From positions 98,774 through 162,773 of the forward strand of contig UQZR01000001.1 of the NCBI GenBank assembly GCA_900545585.1: a DNA stretch of 64,000 nucleotides, written 5' to 3'. The notes below the pieces were generated by a model that saw only the letters and a program-made list of their open reading frames with translations, ran no database searches and was not told the DNA's origin. Positions 23,300-31,901 of the stretch are shown one piece after another. Numbering within the stretch: the stretch's first letter is position 1; each line of letters opens with the position of its first letter. A program made the translations under genes and the position numbers. This stretch comes from an uncultured Eubacteriales bacterium. Lineage in GTDB: Bacteria; Bacillota; Clostridia; Oscillospirales; Oscillospiraceae.

Positions 23300-24559
23300 T
23301 CACGTCCCCTTGATGTCGTCCCAATAGCGCTTAGCCGCCTGTTCCGTCTTGTTGGGCCCGTACTCATAATATGTCTTATCGCCCATCACCTCCGGCAAGT
23401 ATCTTTGCTTTACATAGTGATTTGGATAATTGTGCGGGTACTTGTAGGCGTCGGGCCTGGCGGAGCCGGCACTATCGGCGTGAACGTTCTTCAGATGCCG
23501 TGGGATCTCCCCCACCGCGCCGTTCTGGATGTCCGCCATAGCGGCGATGATGGCATTGTGGGCACTGTTGGACTTGGGTGCAGTGGCCAGCAGCACAGCG
23601 GCCTCCGCCAGCGGCAGCCGCGCCTCCGGCAGTCCCAGCTGCAGCGCCGCATCCACGCAGGCCTTCGTCACCACAATGCCCTGGGGGTAGGCCAGGCCGA
23701 TATCCTCTGCCGCGATGACCAACAGCCGACGACAGGGCGACAGCAGATCCCCCGCCACCAGCAGCCGTCCCAGATAGTACACCGCCGCGTCAGGGTCGGA
23801 GCCACGAATGGACTTTTGCAGCGCCGACAACAGGTCGTAGTGGTCATCTCCTTCCCTGTCGTAGCGCATGGCGCTGCGCTGACTGAGTTGTAAAGCATCA
23901 TCCCTTGTCACATGCAGTCCACCGTCGACGGTCCGCGCCCCTCGGTACAGCAGCTCCACAGCATTGACGGCCTTGCGCACATCGCCGCCGCAGCCGCTGG
24001 CCACGGTGCGGGGCACGGCGTCCTCCCACGTAAATGGCAGCGGGCTCCGCTCCTGCTCGATGCGCAGTGCCCGCTCCACGGCGGGAATGGTCTCCTCCAC
24101 CGTCAGGGGCTTGAACTCGAACACGGTGCTTCGGGACAGCAGGGCGTTGTAAATGTAGAAATACGGATTCTCCGTGGTAGAGGCGATCATGGTGATCTTA
24201 CCGTTCTCCAGGAATTCCAGCAGGCTCTGCTGCTGCTTCTTATTGAAGTACTGGATCTCGTCCAGATACAGCAGCACGCCGTTAGGCGCCATCATGGTAC
24301 CCACATCGCCGATGACGTTTTTCACATCCTGCAGCGACGCGGTGGTGGCGTTCAGGTAGTACAGGGTCTTTTTTGCCTGCTTGGCGATGATGTTGGCCAC
24401 AGTGGTCTTGCCGGTGCCGGAAGGGCCGTAGAAGATCAGGTTGGTGTCGGTACCGTTCTCAATGAGACGGCGCAGCAGGGCCCCCTGCCCCAGCAGGTGC
24501 TTCTGCCCTGCCACCTCGTCCAGCGTCTGGGGCCGTATTTCGTCTGCCAGCGGGCGCAT
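23300..24559 (-). CDS. rarA: replication-associated recombination protein RarA/MgsA
   Basis: A 419-residue AAA+ clamp-loader-like ATPase acting at stalled forks. It begins MRPLADEIRPQTLDEVAGQ, with Walker A GPSGTGKTT at about 45-53, Walker B LLYLDEIQYF near 98-107 and sensor region STTENPYF. The C-terminal half has the tetramerisation domain (RGSDPDAAVYYLGRLL, ...YKYPHNYPNHYV). The ATG at 24559 has AAAGGAGG 8 nt upstream; a GTG three codons earlier would overlap that site. First gene of a minus-strand cluster with three small ORFs. Confidence 0.95.
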   Translation of the reverse strand: MRPLADEIRPQTLDEVAGQKHLLGQGALLRRLIENGTDTNLIFYGPSGTGKTTVANIIAKQAKKTLYYLNATTASLQDVKNVIGDVGTMMAPNGVLLYLDEIQYFNKKQQQSLLEFLENGKITMIASTTENPYFYIYNALLSRSTVFEFKPLTVEETIPAVERALRIEQERSPLPFTWEDAVPRTVASGCGGDVRKAVNAVELLYRGARTVDGGLHVTRDDALQLSQRSAMRYDREGDDHYDLLSALQKSIRGSDPDAAVYYLGRLLVAGDLLSPCRRLLVIAAEDIGLAYPQGIVVTKACVDAALQLGLPEARLPLAEAAVLLATAPKSNSAHNAIIAAMADIQNGAVGEIPRHLKNVHADSAGSARPDAYKYPHNYPNHYVKQRYLPEVMGDKTYYEYGPNKTEQAAKRYWDDIKGT

Positions 24560-24585
24560 GGGCCGCACCTCCTTTCCGTCCGGAC

Positions 24586-24627
24586 ATTATAACATGGATT
24601 GCCTTTTTCTGCAACCGCTGTTATAAT
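24586..24627. promoter_or_regulatory. overlapping divergent promoters of rarA and nth
   Basis: Plus strand: TTGCCT (24599-24604), 17 bp, TATAAT (24622-24627) for nth. Minus strand: TTGCAG (plus 24609-24614), 17 bp, TATAAT (24586-24591) for rarA. The two -35 regions interleave, so the polymerases must compete. Confidence 0.8.
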
Positions 24628-24646
24628 ATCAGACGAGGTGAAGCCC

Positions 24647-25282
24647 ATGAAAACCACACAGGAGATCGCCGCTATCATCGCGGCACTGAAGGAGCTGTAC
24701 CCCGATGCAGCCTGTTCGTTGGATTATGGCAAGGACTATGAGCTGCTGTTTTCCGTGCGGCTGGCAGCCCAGTGTACCGATGCACGGGTAAATCTGGTGA
24801 CGCCGGCGCTGTTCCAGCGCTATCCCACGCTGGAGGCGTTCGCTGATGCCGATGTGGACGAGGTAGGCCGCTGCGTCCAGTCCTGCGGCTTCTGGCGGGC
24901 CAAGGCGCGGGACATCGTGGCCGCCGCCCAGCAGCTGTTGGCGCGGTTCGGCGGAAAGGTCCCCGACAATATGGAGGACTTGCTGACGCTGCCCGGCGTG
25001 GGCCGCAAGACGGCCAACCTGATTCTGGGCGACATCTACGGCCAGGAGGGCTACGTCTGCGACACCCACTGCATCCGCATCACCGGACGGCTGGGCATCA
25101 CCGACGGCAGCAAGGACCCCCTGAAGGTAGAACAGCAGCTGCGGAAAGTCATCCCGCCAGAGGAGTCCAACAACTTCTGCCACCGCATGGTGCTCCATGG
25201 CCGCGCCCTATGCATGGCCCGTGGTCCTCTGTGCAGTGAATGCCCTTTACAGTCGTTGTGCGACTACGGGAAAGAGCAATAA
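24647..25282 (+). CDS. nth: endonuclease III
   Basis: A 211-residue DNA glycosylase/AP lyase for oxidised pyrimidines. The helix-hairpin-helix LPGVGRKTAN contains the catalytic Lys (near 121), and the catalytic Asp is in VCDTHCIRI about 18 residues later. The [4Fe-4S] cluster motif C-x6-C-x2-C-x5-C closes the protein (CMARGPLCSECPLQSLC). The ATG at 24647 follows GAGGTG; the frame opens 16 codons earlier inside the promoter. It stands alone with its own terminator. Confidence 0.95.
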   Translation: MKTTQEIAAIIAALKELYPDAACSLDYGKDYELLFSVRLAAQCTDARVNLVTPALFQRYPTLEAFADADVDEVGRCVQSCGFWRAKARDIVAAAQQLLARFGGKVPDNMEDLLTLPGVGRKTANLILGDIYGQEGYVCDTHCIRITGRLGITDGSKDPLKVEQQLRKVIPPEESNNFCHRMVLHGRALCMARGPLCSECPLQSLCDYGKEQ

Positions 25283-25285
25283 AAG

Positions 25286-25318
25286 AATACCCGCACCGTG
25301 GTGCGGGTATTTTTTTAT
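25286..25318. terminator. bidirectional terminator between nth and ispA
   Basis: ATACCCGCACC/GGTGCGGGTAT followed by TTTTTTT on the plus strand, with A-rich sequence on the other side. Confidence 0.88.
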
Positions 25319-25321
25319 TGC

Positions 25322-26191
25322 TCACTTCCTGCGGCCCACCATTCGGTCCGCCAGCTCCCAGAGGAAACCATGGTCCGGCCATCCGGCCACCGCTGCCTTG
25401 GCCGTCTCGGTGCAGGCGGCCACCTCCTGGCGGCAGGCGTCCATGCCGATCACATCCACGAAGGTCACCTTGCCCTCCTGAACATCGGAACCGATAGGCT
25501 TGCCGAACACGGCCTGATCTCCCTCCACATCCAGCATGTCGTCGCGGATCTGGAAGCCCCTGCCGATGGCGTCGGCGTACACCAGCGCTTGAGCGCGCAT
25601 GGTGGCAGGCATTTCCGAGGCAATACAGCCCAGCTCCGCCGCCGCGGAGATCATCACGCCGGTCTTGAGCCGGTTCAGCACCGTCAGCCCTGCCGCATCG
25701 CGGACATCGTAGACGGTGTCCAGCACCTGACCGCCCACCATGCCATCGGCGCCGCAGGCGCAGGCCAGTGTGCGGACAGCCTCCAGCCGGTTCTCCGCCG
25801 GCAGGCAGGGTGCTTCCGCCATCAGGCGGAACGCCTCGGGCTGCATAGCATCGCCGGCCAGCACCGCCAGCGTCTCGCCGTACACCTTGTGGTTGGTGGG
25901 CTTGCCGCGGCGCAGATCATCGTTGTCCATGCAAGGCAGGTCATCGTGGATCAGGGAGTAGTTGTGTACCAGCTCCAGCGCACAGCCGTAGGGCAGCGCC
26001 AGATGCCAATCGATGCCGCCCAGACGGGCAAACTCCAGCGTCAGCACCGGCCGGATGCGCTTGCCGCCGGCCAGCAGGCTGTACCGGATGGCCTCGTACA
26101 GCTTCTTGTAGGGGGTCTCGGCGGTGAACAGGCCGGCCAGATAGCCCTCGATGCCCTGCTGATACGCCGCGTACTGTGTTGCGTAGCTCAT
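25322..26191 (-). CDS. ispA: geranyltranstransferase / farnesyl diphosphate synthase
   Basis: A 289-residue polyprenyl synthase that builds C15 prenyl diphosphate. First aspartate-rich motif DDLPCMDNDD (near residue 84), second GRGFQIRDDMLD (near 218), and the GGKRIRP substrate-binding start at about 45 are all intact. The ATG at 26191 has GGAGG at proper distance; an ATG two codons earlier overlaps that site. xseB ends 3 nt before it. The order xseA-xseB-ispA is typical of Firmicutes. Confidence 0.93.
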   Translation of the reverse strand: MSYATQYAAYQQGIEGYLAGLFTAETPYKKLYEAIRYSLLAGGKRIRPVLTLEFARLGGIDWHLALPYGCALELVHNYSLIHDDLPCMDNDDLRRGKPTNHKVYGETLAVLAGDAMQPEAFRLMAEAPCLPAENRLEAVRTLACACGADGMVGGQVLDTVYDVRDAAGLTVLNRLKTGVMISAAAELGCIASEMPATMRAQALVYADAIGRGFQIRDDMLDVEGDQAVFGKPIGSDVQEGKVTFVDVIGMDACRQEVAACTETAKAAVAGWPDHGFLWELADRMVGRRK

Positions 26192-26193
26192 GG

Positions 26194-26424
26194 TCATTCC
26201 TCCGCGAGAAAATCGCTCTCCAGCGGCGCGCCATCGGGGCCCTTCATCAGCTTGACCACCTTCTGTTCCGCGCTGTCCAGTTCCTTGCGGCACTGAGCCG
26301 CCAGCTTCGTGCCCTCCTCGAACAGCGCCAGGCTGTCCGTCAACTGGGCGTCGCCCTTCTCCAGCAGCGTCACGATCTGCTCCAGACGGGCCATATTCTC
26401 CTCAAACGTCTTTTTTGCGGCCAT
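26194..26424 (-). CDS. xseB: exodeoxyribonuclease VII small subunit
   Basis: A 76-residue helical subunit, MAAKKTFEENMARLEQIVTLLE..., with the conserved LEKGDAQLTDSLALFEEGTKLA core. It associates with XseA to form the single-strand exonuclease. Its ATG is one nucleotide after the xseA stop. Confidence 0.93.
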   Translation of the reverse strand: MAAKKTFEENMARLEQIVTLLEKGDAQLTDSLALFEEGTKLAAQCRKELDSAEQKVVKLMKGPDGAPLESDFLAEE

Positions 26425-26425
26425 G

Positions 26426-27628
26426 TCAGTCCTCCTTGTCCACAACGTCACATTGTAAGCTCCCCTGGGCCAGCCGGACGCGGATGTGCTCCCCCGCCGC
26501 CACATCGGCGGCGCTTTTCAGCACCGTGCCCTCTCCGTTCTGGGCCACGGCGTAGCCCCGGGCCAGCACCTTCAGAGGGCTCAGGGCGTCCAGTGCGGCG
26601 GCAGCCGCCGCGAACCGGCGGTTCTCCCCTGCCACGCAGTCCCTTTCCGCGGCGGCCAGCCGGTGGACCACATGGTCCAGATACAGCCGCCGGTCCGCCA
26701 GAAAGGCGGTGGGATCCGTCAGTACCCGCTTCTTCTCAAAATCCGCCAGCCGCTCCTCCTGCCGGTGCAGCCCGTGAAGCAGGCTCTGAGCCATACGTTC
26801 CCGGCTGCCCTGCAAGGCCCGCAGCAGTTCCGCCATGTCCGGTACGGCGATTTCCGCCGCATTGGACGGCGTAGATGCCCGCCGGTCGGCCACAAAGTCG
26901 CTGATAGCCACGTCCGGCTCATGCCCTACGGCGGAGATGACGGGGATCTCCGAGTCATAGATGGCCCTGGCTACCCGCTCATCGTTGAAGGCCCACAGGT
27001 CCTCCAGCGAGCCTCCGCCGCGTCCAGTGATGAGCACATCCGCCAGGTGGTAGCGGTTTGCATAGCGGATGGCGCCCACGATCTCCGGCGGTGCCTCCAC
27101 TCCCTGTACCCGCACTGGCAGCAGCAGCACCTTGGCGATGGGATACCGGCGGCGCAGGATACGGATCATGTCGTGTACCGCCGCGCCCGCCGACGAAGTA
27201 ACAATGGCAATGCGCTGGGGATAGCGGGGCAGCGGCTTCTTGTGGGCAGGGTCGAACAGCCCCTCCCGATACAGCTTATCCTTTAGCTGCTCAAAAGCTA
27301 CGTACAGGTCGCCCACACCATCGGCGGACAGTCCGCTGCAATACAGCTGGTACGCGCCGTCCCGCGGGTAGACACTGATACGGCCGGAGGCGATGACCTG
27401 CATGCCGTTCTCCGGCCGGAACCGCAGCTTGGCGGCGGAGCCCTTGAACATCACGCAGCGCAGGGCGCTCTGGCTGTCCTTCAGCGTGAAGTAGTGGTGC
27501 CCCGAGGGGTACACCTTGTAGTTGGAGATCTCTCCCTTCAGCAGCAGGTCGCCGAAGGCGGGGACGGACTCCACCAGTTCTTTAACACAGTTATTCAGTT
27601 CGGTGACGGTAAACACATGCCGTTCGTC
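26426..27628 (-). CDS. xseA: exodeoxyribonuclease VII large subunit
   Basis: A 400-residue catalytic subunit. It has the N-terminal OB-fold (VFTVTELNNCVKELVE, GEISNYKVYPSGHHYFTLKD) and the exonuclease core with RIAIVTSSAGAAVHDM, GRGGGSLEDLW and SAVGHEPDVAISDFVADRRASTPS. Length is slightly short of the 450 average because of a compact coiled-coil arm. The start at 27628 follows GGAGG; a GTG/ATG 14 codons upstream lies in the terminator hairpin region. A terminator separates it from nusB. Confidence 0.95.
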   Translation of the reverse strand, partial: DERHVFTVTELNNCVKELVESVPAFGDLLLKGEISNYKVYPSGHHYFTLKDSQSALRCVMFKGSAAKLRFRPENGMQVIASGRISVYPRDGAYQLYCSGLSADGVGDLYVAFEQLKDKLYREGLFDPAHKKPLPRYPQRIAIVTSSAGAAVHDMIRILRRRYPIAKVLLLPVRVQGVEAPPEIVGAIRYANRYHLADVLITGRGGGSLEDLWAFNDERVARAIYDSEIPVISAVGHEPDVAISDFVADRRASTPSNAAEIAVPDMAELLRALQGSRERMAQSLLHGLHRQEERLADFEKKRVLTDPTAFLADRRLYLDHVVHRLAAAERDCVAGENRRFAAAAAALDALSPLKVLARGYAVAQNGEGTVLKSAADVAAGEHIRVRLAQGSLQCDVVDKED

Positions 27629-27654
27629 CATGCCGCCCTCCTCGCTCCATGCGG

Positions 27655-27682
27655 AAAAGGCAGAGCGCAAGCTCTGCCTTCC
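27655..27682 (-). terminator. terminator between nusB and xseA
   Basis: GGCAGAGC/GCTCTGCC with a TTGC loop and TTTTCC on the minus strand. It may be partial, as no clear promoter for xseA follows. Confidence 0.65.
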
Positions 27683-27686
27683 TGAC

Positions 27687-28136
27687 TCATTCCTTCAGCT
27701 CGCCCCGGGCGAAGCTGCCCAGGATGCCGTTGATAAATTTCACCACTTCCGGCGATTCGTAATGCTTGGCGATCTCCACCGCCTCGTTGATGGCGACACC
27801 GGCGGGAATGTCCGCCATGTACAGCATCTCGTACATGGCCACCCGCATGATGGCGGAGGCCACCAGGGAGATTCGCTCGAACCGCCAGCCCTTGGCATAT
27901 TTTTCGATGTCCGCGTCCAGCTCCGCCGCGTGCTCCGCCACGCCGGAGACGAGACGGCGGATATACTCCTCCTGCTTGGCGTTGGGGCGCTCCTCATAGA
28001 CGGGATGCTCCGGTGCCAGCGCAGCGAAGCTCTCCCCGCTCAGCTGCAGGTCCAGAAACTCCTCCACAGGCAGATCATTGAAGCTCAGTTCATAGGCGAG
28101 ATGTGTGGCGATCTCGCGGGCCGTATTGCGTGTCAT
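27687..28136 (-). CDS. nusB: transcription antitermination factor NusB
   Basis: A 149-residue all-helical protein that, with NusE, aids rRNA antitermination. The segment VASAIMRVAMYEMLYMADIPAGVAINEAVEIAKHYESPEVVKFINGILG (positions about 94-141) contains the conserved AINEAVELAK and FVNGVL patterns. Start at 28136 (MTRNTAREIA) after a weak AAAGG. It follows the Asp23 gene by 34 nt in one operon. Confidence 0.93.
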   Translation of the reverse strand: MTRNTAREIATHLAYELSFNDLPVEEFLDLQLSGESFAALAPEHPVYEERPNAKQEEYIRRLVSGVAEHAAELDADIEKYAKGWRFERISLVASAIMRVAMYEMLYMADIPAGVAINEAVEIAKHYESPEVVKFINGILGSFARGELKE

Positions 28137-28170
28137 AAACGTGTACCTTTTCTCTCTCAGTTCGTTTGGT

Positions 28171-28530
28171 TCAGTTGAAGCTGATGCCGCCCACGTGGAC
28201 ATTGACCGCCGCCACCCGGAAGCCGGTCATACCTTCCAGTGCGGTACGCACCATCTGCTGCACCTTCTTGGCCACGTCGCCGATGGCGCTGCCGTAGCGC
28301 ACCACGATGAACAGGTTCACCGCGATGGCCTCTCCATCCATCTCCACACGGACGCCCTTGGCGGACATCTTCTTGCCGCCCATCAGATCGGACACATTGG
28401 CGCTCATCATGGCGCTGACACCATCCACCTCAGACGCAGTGGTGGATGCGATAGAGGCCACGACATCCTCCGAGATCTGGATGGCGCCGTCCTCCTCCTG
28501 ATGGATCATGTATTCCTTATTTTCAGCCAT
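28171..28530 (-). CDS. Asp23/Gls24 envelope stress protein
   Basis: A 119-residue Asp23/Gls24 protein. ISEDVVASIASTTASEVDGV and the C-terminal VAAVNVHVGGISF are the family signature. Members without a membrane segment are placed at the cell envelope through partners. In Clostridia this gene commonly precedes nusB, as here. It has its own sigma-A promoter. Confidence 0.92.
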   Translation of the reverse strand: MAENKEYMIHQEEDGAIQISEDVVASIASTTASEVDGVSAMMSANVSDLMGGKKMSAKGVRVEMDGEAIAVNLFIVVRYGSAIGDVAKKVQQMVRTALEGMTGFRVAAVNVHVGGISFN

Positions 28531-28570
28531 GTTGCGTTATCTCCTTGTGCTGTCTTTCGTGATTCAGTTC

Positions 28571-28599
28571 AGTATACCATTTTTTGTGCCGAAATACAA
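28571..28599 (-). promoter_or_regulatory. sigma-A promoter for asp23-nusB
   Basis: Minus strand TTGTAT (plus 28594-28599) and TATACT (28571-28576), spacing 17 bp, with TGG before the -10. Confidence 0.75.
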
Positions 28600-28602
28600 C
28601 AC

Positions 28603-29211
28603 CTATTTTGCGTCCTCTGCCTGCGTCTCTTCCGCAGCGGCGGTGGGCACCTCCGCCTCCTGGGGATTGCCGGTCTGTGCCGTGGCTCCCGCCTCCATGA
28701 TGCGGATCTGATCCGGCGTATAGCTGGTCTCGCTGACCACGATGTCCTTGATGCGGGCCACATCCACGGTATCCAGCCCGTCTGGATCGGACACCACCAC
28801 GCTGATGGCATCGTCGCCCATAAATGCCACGCAGTCGGCATAGCCCTTGGCCACCACCAGGCTCTCGATCTGTGACTCCGCCACGGTGTAGGCCGCCAAC
28901 ACCTGCATCGTCTGGGACGCTTCGTTCAGCACGTCCTCCGTGGCGTTTTCGTCCACCTGCGCCTCCTGCAGCATGCTGATGGCGGTGTCACGTGCCTGCT
29001 TTCGGCTGAGCCGCGCCGTGGCGAAGTAGTCGTCACCGGCGGCAGTCACCTCTGCGTCCGTGGTCTCGCCGTTCACCAGTGCTGACTGACCAAGCACTTT
29101 TTTGCCGCTGTCCTCCACGGTTCCGGCATAACGCCAGTTGAGATACACCGAGGTGCCCACCAGCATCAGTACCGCCGCCACCACTGCGCGCCGCTTCCAT
29201 ACCTGTTTCAT
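28603..29211 (-). CDS. spoIIIAH: stage III sporulation protein AH
   Basis: A 202-residue mother-cell protein that pairs with forespore SpoIIQ to make the feeding channel. One N-terminal helix (VVAAVLMLVGTSVYLNWRYAG) is followed by an extracellular YscJ/FliF-like domain (RKQARDTAISMLQEA ... VVAKGYADCVAFMGDDAISVVV). A Glu/Ala-rich tail ends it. The start at 29211 follows GAGGAGG. It is last in the spoIIIA operon. Confidence 0.92.
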   Translation of the reverse strand: MKQVWKRRAVVAAVLMLVGTSVYLNWRYAGTVEDSGKKVLGQSALVNGETTDAEVTAAGDDYFATARLSRKQARDTAISMLQEAQVDENATEDVLNEASQTMQVLAAYTVAESQIESLVVAKGYADCVAFMGDDAISVVVSDPDGLDTVDVARIKDIVVSETSYTPDQIRIMEAGATAQTGNPQEAEVPTAAAEETQAEDAK

Positions 29212-29233
29212 GCTCCAACTCCTCCTCATTTTT

Positions 29234-29740
29234 CTATGACTTCCACTTGACCACCGAGATTTTGTCGCTGCTGAGCCCCGTCAGTACAGACACCGCGTTC
29301 ACCACCGCCAGCCGCACGGTGCTGCTGCCGGCTCCCTCGCAGACCACCACCGCCCCCTGATAGGTGGGATAGAGCTGCTGGGTCACCACCACCTCCTGCC
29401 GTCCGCTGCCGCGATTGACGGTGAGCACCTGCTTTTCCTGCTTAGTTTGGCCGCCGGTGCTGTCGGAGATGGTGCTGTCCTCCGCCAGACGCAGGGTGGA
29501 GCCGGAACGCAGCGTCAGCATGATGCGCACGCGGCCCACGCCGTTGATGGTACCCAGCACCTCCGCCATGCGCTTCTCCGTCTCCTCCAGCGAGAAGCTC
29601 TCCGCCGCCTCGCTGCTGTCACCCCCGCTGTCCGCCTTGCTGCCGCCGGTGGGCAGCAGCATCAGTACCACCCCCGCCAGCACGATCAGCGCAGCGTACC
29701 GGTACTTCTTCAGCAGTCCCGTCCACTTCTCCAGCTTCAT
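29234..29740 (-). CDS. spoIIIAG: stage III sporulation protein AG
   Basis: A 168-residue ring-forming component of the SpoIIIA-SpoIIQ channel. One N-terminal helix (YAALIVLAGVVLMLLP) precedes a ring-building motif domain with INGVGRVRIMLTLRSG and a YQGAVVVCEGAGSSTVRLAVVNAV segment. The ATG sits 3 nt after the spoIIIAF stop. Confidence 0.92.
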   Translation of the reverse strand: MKLEKWTGLLKKYRYAALIVLAGVVLMLLPTGGSKADSGGDSSEAAESFSLEETEKRMAEVLGTINGVGRVRIMLTLRSGSTLRLAEDSTISDSTGGQTKQEKQVLTVNRGSGRQEVVVTQQLYPTYQGAVVVCEGAGSSTVRLAVVNAVSVLTGLSSDKISVVKWKS

Positions 29741-29743
29741 ATG

Positions 29744-30223
29744 TCACCTCTCCCCAGCCGCCTGCCAGACCTGTGCCTCCTTGCCGATACCCAGATCGGC
29801 GGCAATGCAGGCGGCCAGCGTCTCGTTTCTCTCCACGTCCAGAGTCACCGCGCAGGGGTAGGGCACGCCGGAGCGCAGCTCCGTCTCCACTACGGCGTGG
29901 CAATTCACCCCCAGCGCCGCGCCTTTGTCCGATATATATGCGGCGGTCTCCCGCTCTATGATAGCTGCCAGCTCCGCCGTGTCCGCCGCGCGGTACTGCT
30001 CCGTCAACTCCCGGATCTCCCGGGCGTAGTCGTCGTAGGATACGGCAAAGCCTTCCAGGTCCAGCTCCGTCAACGGCCGCAGGATCACCAGCATCAGCAC
30101 CACGCCGCCCGCGGTGCGGACGATGGGCCGCAGCCGCCCCTTGGGCAGCAGGGCGTACAGGATGGACAGCACCAGTCCGGCTGCGATGATGGACAGCAGC
30201 CATGTCCGCAGCGCCCCGATCAT
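29744..30223 (-). CDS. spoIIIAF: stage III sporulation protein AF
   Basis: A 159-residue protein with two N-terminal helices (WLLSIIAAGLVLSILYALLP; GGVVLMLVILRPL) and a soluble C-terminal domain (EYRAADTAELAAIIERET...). The start at 30223 overlaps the spoIIIAE stop (ATGA). Antisense and alternative-frame openings across this region are G/R-rich and not protein-like. Confidence 0.88.
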   Translation of the reverse strand: MIGALRTWLLSIIAAGLVLSILYALLPKGRLRPIVRTAGGVVLMLVILRPLTELDLEGFAVSYDDYAREIRELTEQYRAADTAELAAIIERETAAYISDKGAALGVNCHAVVETELRSGVPYPCAVTLDVERNETLAACIAADLGIGKEAQVWQAAGER

Positions 30224-31311
30224 GCCGTTACCGCCGACACGGCGGAGGTGATGGAGATGAGCAGCAGCAGTGCACAGCTGCCGGTCATACCCAGCATCAG
30301 GCCGAAGGCCGTGCCCAGTGCGTTGATAAGTTCCGCCAGAGCCCCCTGCGTCACGATGCCCGCCAGAAACGCCGTCAGCTTGTACAGCAGATACTGCACC
30401 GCCATGTTCAGAAACGGCGTCAGGCAGATGGCCAGCACCGCCAGCATCCCAAAGATACCCACGGCGTTTTTCAGCACCCCTGCTCCCGCCAGCACCGTCC
30501 CCGTGGCCTCGGAGATGATGGACCCCACCACCGGCACCGCCGTGGCGATGGCACTGCGGGTCATCTGCACCGTCATGGCGTCCGCCGCGCCGGTGGCCGC
30601 GCCGGTCAGGGTCAGAAAGCCGGTAAACACCACCATGGTGGCTGTCAGAGCCCAGGTCACAGCCTTGCTGATACCTGCGCCAATTTTTTTCAGGCCGTGA
30701 TCCGGCGCCATAGTGTCGGCGGCGGCCGCCGCGATGCAGCAGTACAGCAGCGGCAGCAGCAGCTTCCGGATCACGCTGAGCAGCAGGTTGGCAAAAAACA
30801 CCGTAGCCACCTGTCGTGTCCCCGCTGTGATGGCTCCGCCGCTGGCGGCCGCAGCCGCCGACAGTGTGGGCAGCAGTGCCTTGGCAAACACATCCAGCTC
30901 CTCCATGGTCTCCACCCCCAGTCCCATCATCTGCCGCAGGTCCCCCGCAGCGGTAAGTGTGATGGCCAGTGCCCCCGCCATAGGCACGAACCGCGGCACC
31001 GATGGCTGCTCCGCCGCCGTGAAGAAGCTCTCCGCCACGCCGCACAGCAGTACCACGCCCAGCAGCAGCGCCGCGCCGGACGCCTTTTCCCGCAGAGCCT
31101 CTCCCAGTTGCTGCTGGGTGTCGTGCCACAGGCGGGCCAGCCCCTCCGACCACGTGGTGTGGTCCGGTGTCTCATCCAGGCCCTCCAGATGGGCCGCAGC
31201 CTCCGGCGGCAGCGCCTCCGTCACGCTGTCGGGGATGACGGACGCCTGTGCCGGCGTCACCAGCAGCCACAGCAGCGCCGCCGCGGCCATCCATACCTTC
31301 ACTCCCCTCAT
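30220..31311 (-). CDS. spoIIIAE: stage III sporulation protein AE
   Basis: A 363-residue polytopic membrane protein, the largest membrane part of the channel. A signal-like N-terminus (VWMAAAALLWLLVTPAQA) is followed by about eight helices. The PVVGSIISEATGTVLAGAG region is family-typical. Its ATG at 31311 overlaps the spoIIIAD stop by 4 nt; the longer in-frame start 8 codons upstream lies inside spoIIIAD. Confidence 0.93.
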   Translation of the reverse strand: MRGVKVWMAAAALLWLLVTPAQASVIPDSVTEALPPEAAAHLEGLDETPDHTTWSEGLARLWHDTQQQLGEALREKASGAALLLGVVLLCGVAESFFTAAEQPSVPRFVPMAGALAITLTAAGDLRQMMGLGVETMEELDVFAKALLPTLSAAAAASGGAITAGTRQVATVFFANLLLSVIRKLLLPLLYCCIAAAAADTMAPDHGLKKIGAGISKAVTWALTATMVVFTGFLTLTGAATGAADAMTVQMTRSAIATAVPVVGSIISEATGTVLAGAGVLKNAVGIFGMLAVLAICLTPFLNMAVQYLLYKLTAFLAGIVTQGALAELINALGTAFGLMLGMTGSCALLLLISITSAVSAVTA

Positions 31312-31694
31312 AGCAGCCCCCTCAGCATGTCCCACGCCGCCTGAAACAGCGGCAGCGACACCAGAATGGCCGTGACAGCCCCCGCTGTCTCCACCAGTGA
31401 TGCCATGGCGCTCTCACCCGCGTCGCGGCACAGGTCGGAGCCTGTCCGACTCACCAGCGCGATACCCACCGTTTTTACCAGCGGCAGAAACAGATCCGTG
31501 GGCAGCCCGCCCCAGTCGAGCAGCTGGGTAAACAGGTCCCGCACCTGCCCCAGCGGCTCCGCCAGCAACAGCAGCGCCGCACCGCACACCGCCACCGCCA
31601 GCAGCAGCGCAATGTCGGGGTTTGTCCGCTTCAGCAGCACCGCCAGCAGCGCGCCGGTGAGACACAGCGCGCAAAGTCGGATCACTGTCTCCAT
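31308..31694 (-). CDS. spoIIIAD: stage III sporulation protein AD
   Basis: A 128-residue membrane protein with four predicted helices: METVIRLCALCLTGALLAVL, ALLLAVAVCGAALLLL, LVKTVGIALVSRTGSDLCRDAG and a last hydrophobic pair. The SDLCRDAGE stretch is conserved in SpoIIIAD. Coupled to spoIIIAE. Confidence 0.92.
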   Translation of the reverse strand: METVIRLCALCLTGALLAVLLKRTNPDIALLLAVAVCGAALLLLAEPLGQVRDLFTQLLDWGGLPTDLFLPLVKTVGIALVSRTGSDLCRDAGESAMASLVETAGAVTAILVSLPLFQAAWDMLRGLL

Positions 31695-31697
31695 GGC

Positions 31698-31892
31698 TCA
31701 CAGGGAGAACAGCGTCTTGACCAGATCGAACAGGTCGCTGATCTGCTGCACCAGCATCATCAGCACCACGATCAGCCCCGCCAGCGTGGTCATCATGGCC
31801 TGCTCCTCCCGTCCGCTGCGGACCAGCAGCAGGTTCAGCACCGCCACCAGTATCCCGATGGCCGCAATTTTGAAAATCAGATCAACGTCCAT
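31698..31892 (-). CDS. spoIIIAC: stage III sporulation protein AC
   Basis: A 64-residue protein of two helices (LIFKIAAIGILVAVLNLLL; MMTTLAGLIVVLMMLVQ) joined by RSGREEQA, the normal SpoIIIAC size and layout. Gaps of 9 and 3 nt to its neighbours. Confidence 0.93.
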   Translation of the reverse strand: MDVDLIFKIAAIGILVAVLNLLLVRSGREEQAMMTTLAGLIVVLMMLVQQISDLFDLVKTLFSL

Positions 31893-31901
31893 GTACTACC
31901 C

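Noticed and set aside
29744..31153. Long minus-strand frame covering spoIIIAF and much of spoIIIAE
   Set aside because: Only the last 159 codons are protein-like (SpoIIIAF); the rest is a Gly/Arg-rich alternative frame of spoIIIAE.
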